From assembly GCA_949130485.1 (NCBI GenBank), contig OX422197.1, positions 5,441,193 through 5,505,192 on the forward strand: DNA of 64,000 nucleotides. The letters run 5' to 3'. This DNA comes from Agelas oroides. Its lineage: Eukaryota > Porifera > Demospongiae > Agelasida > Agelasidae. This document shows positions 63,321-64,000 of this stretch, one piece after another. The translations under genes were made by a program, and so were the position numbers. The stretch's first letter is position 1, and every line of letters starts with the position of its first letter. The notes under the pieces were generated by a model. The model was not told the DNA's origin, made no database searches, and saw nothing but the letters and a program-made list of their open reading frames with translations.

Positions 63321-64000
63321 GGTCTCCTTGAGTCTCATGGTGTCTCCTTCAGTCTCATTATGTCTCCTTCAGTCTCATGGTGTCTCCTTTAGTTTCATTA
63401 TGTTTCCTTGAGTCTCATGGTGTCTCCTTGAGTCTCATGGTGTGTCCTTTAGTGTCACGGTGTCTGCTTTACTCTCATTATATCTCCTTGAGTCTCATTG
63501 GGTCTCCTTTAGTCTCAATATGTCTCCTTGAGTCTCAATATGTCTCAGTGAGTCTCATGGTGTCTCCTTGAGTCTCATGTTGTCTCCTTTAGTCTCATTA
63601 TGTCTCCTTGAGTCTCATTATGTCTCCTTGAGTCTAATGGTATCTCCTTTAGACTCATTCTGTCTCCTTGAGTCTCATTATGTCTCCTTGAGTCTCATGG
63701 TGTCTTCTTTAGTCTCATTATGTCTCCTTCATTCTCATGGTGTCTTCTTGACTCTCATGGTGTCTCCTTGTGTCTCGTGGTGTCTCCCTTAGTCTCACGA
63801 TATGTGCTTGAGTCTCATTATGCCTCCTTGAGTCGCATTGTGTCTCCTTTAGTCTCATTATGTCTCCTTGAGTCTCAATATGTCTCCTTGAGTCTGATTA
63901 TGTCTCCTTGAGTCTCATGGTGTCTCCTTCAGTCTCATTGTGTCTCCTTTAGTCTCATTATGTCTCCTTGAGTCTCAATATGTCTCCTTGAGTCTCATTA
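63321..64000. repeat. 20-bp array beyond the higher-order repeat
   Basis: About 34 units in register that do not continue the 5.6-kb unit order. Some variants (GTGTCACGGTGTCTGC, CATTGGGTCTCC) resemble block A near 13340-13400. The array runs off the right edge. Confidence 0.85.

Noticed and set aside
1174-63911. Dozens of plus-strand open frames of 60-107 codons rich in Leu, Ser and Val
   Set aside because: They are translations of the 20-bp repeat (three units give a 20-residue period). Stops fall wherever unit classes place TGA or TAG in phase, so start and end recur by unit order. No codon bias or conservation independent of the DNA repeat is visible.
1-64000. CRISPR array
   Set aside because: Repeats are contiguous with no spacers of constant length, units vary, and the window carries a eukaryotic retrotransposon and no cas genes.
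1-64000. TGTCTC in every unit as plant auxin-response elements
   Set aside because: It is a 6-bp motif fixed by the repeat unit, with no gene nearby and no evidence of a plant host.

Overview
The window is almost entirely satellite-like tandem DNA. The basic unit is 20 bp (consensus TCATTATGTCTCCTTGAGTC, with a second frequent form TCATGGTGTCTCCTTTAGTC). The array runs off both ends of the window, so it is longer than 64 kb. The host is a eukaryote, and most probably an animal: the only protein-coding sequence is a Ty3/gypsy LTR retrotransposon of a type I associate with metazoan genomes (double zinc-knuckle Gag, PR-RT-RNaseH-INT order, GPY/F-like integrase tail), and nothing bacterial is present. 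I cannot name the species. No host gene, tRNA, rRNA or CRISPR was found.

Layout: 1-1304, array with diverged units. 1305-5749, a complete but inactivated Ty3/gypsy element on the minus strand: 180-bp LTRs, 5-bp target duplication CTCAT, polypurine tract, and gag-pol broken by two stop codons and three frameshifts. 5750-6055, array. 6056-6246, about 190 bp of unique DNA. 6247-9833, array with a 540-bp duplication. About 9834-14530 and 14710-19990, two copies of a roughly 4.8-kb higher-order block. Copy two is interrupted at 18780-19450 by a 671-bp AT-rich insertion flanked by CATG; copy one supplies the empty site. About 19680-63320, a second higher-order repeat of about 5.6 kb when full length, present as one partial unit, ten bounded units and a last unit that breaks off at 63320. 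Several units carry internal deletions or duplications. 63321-64000, array no longer matching that unit.

Nothing here works together as a pathway. The window records satellite evolution: a possible 10-bp ancestor (GTCTC every 10 bp), dimerised to 20 bp, organised into kilobase-scale repeats by unequal exchange, and invaded by mobile or foreign DNA. The many short plus-strand open frames of 60-107 codons in the array translate to the same L/S/V-rich 20-residue periodicity and are by-products of the repeat, so they are not annotated as genes.
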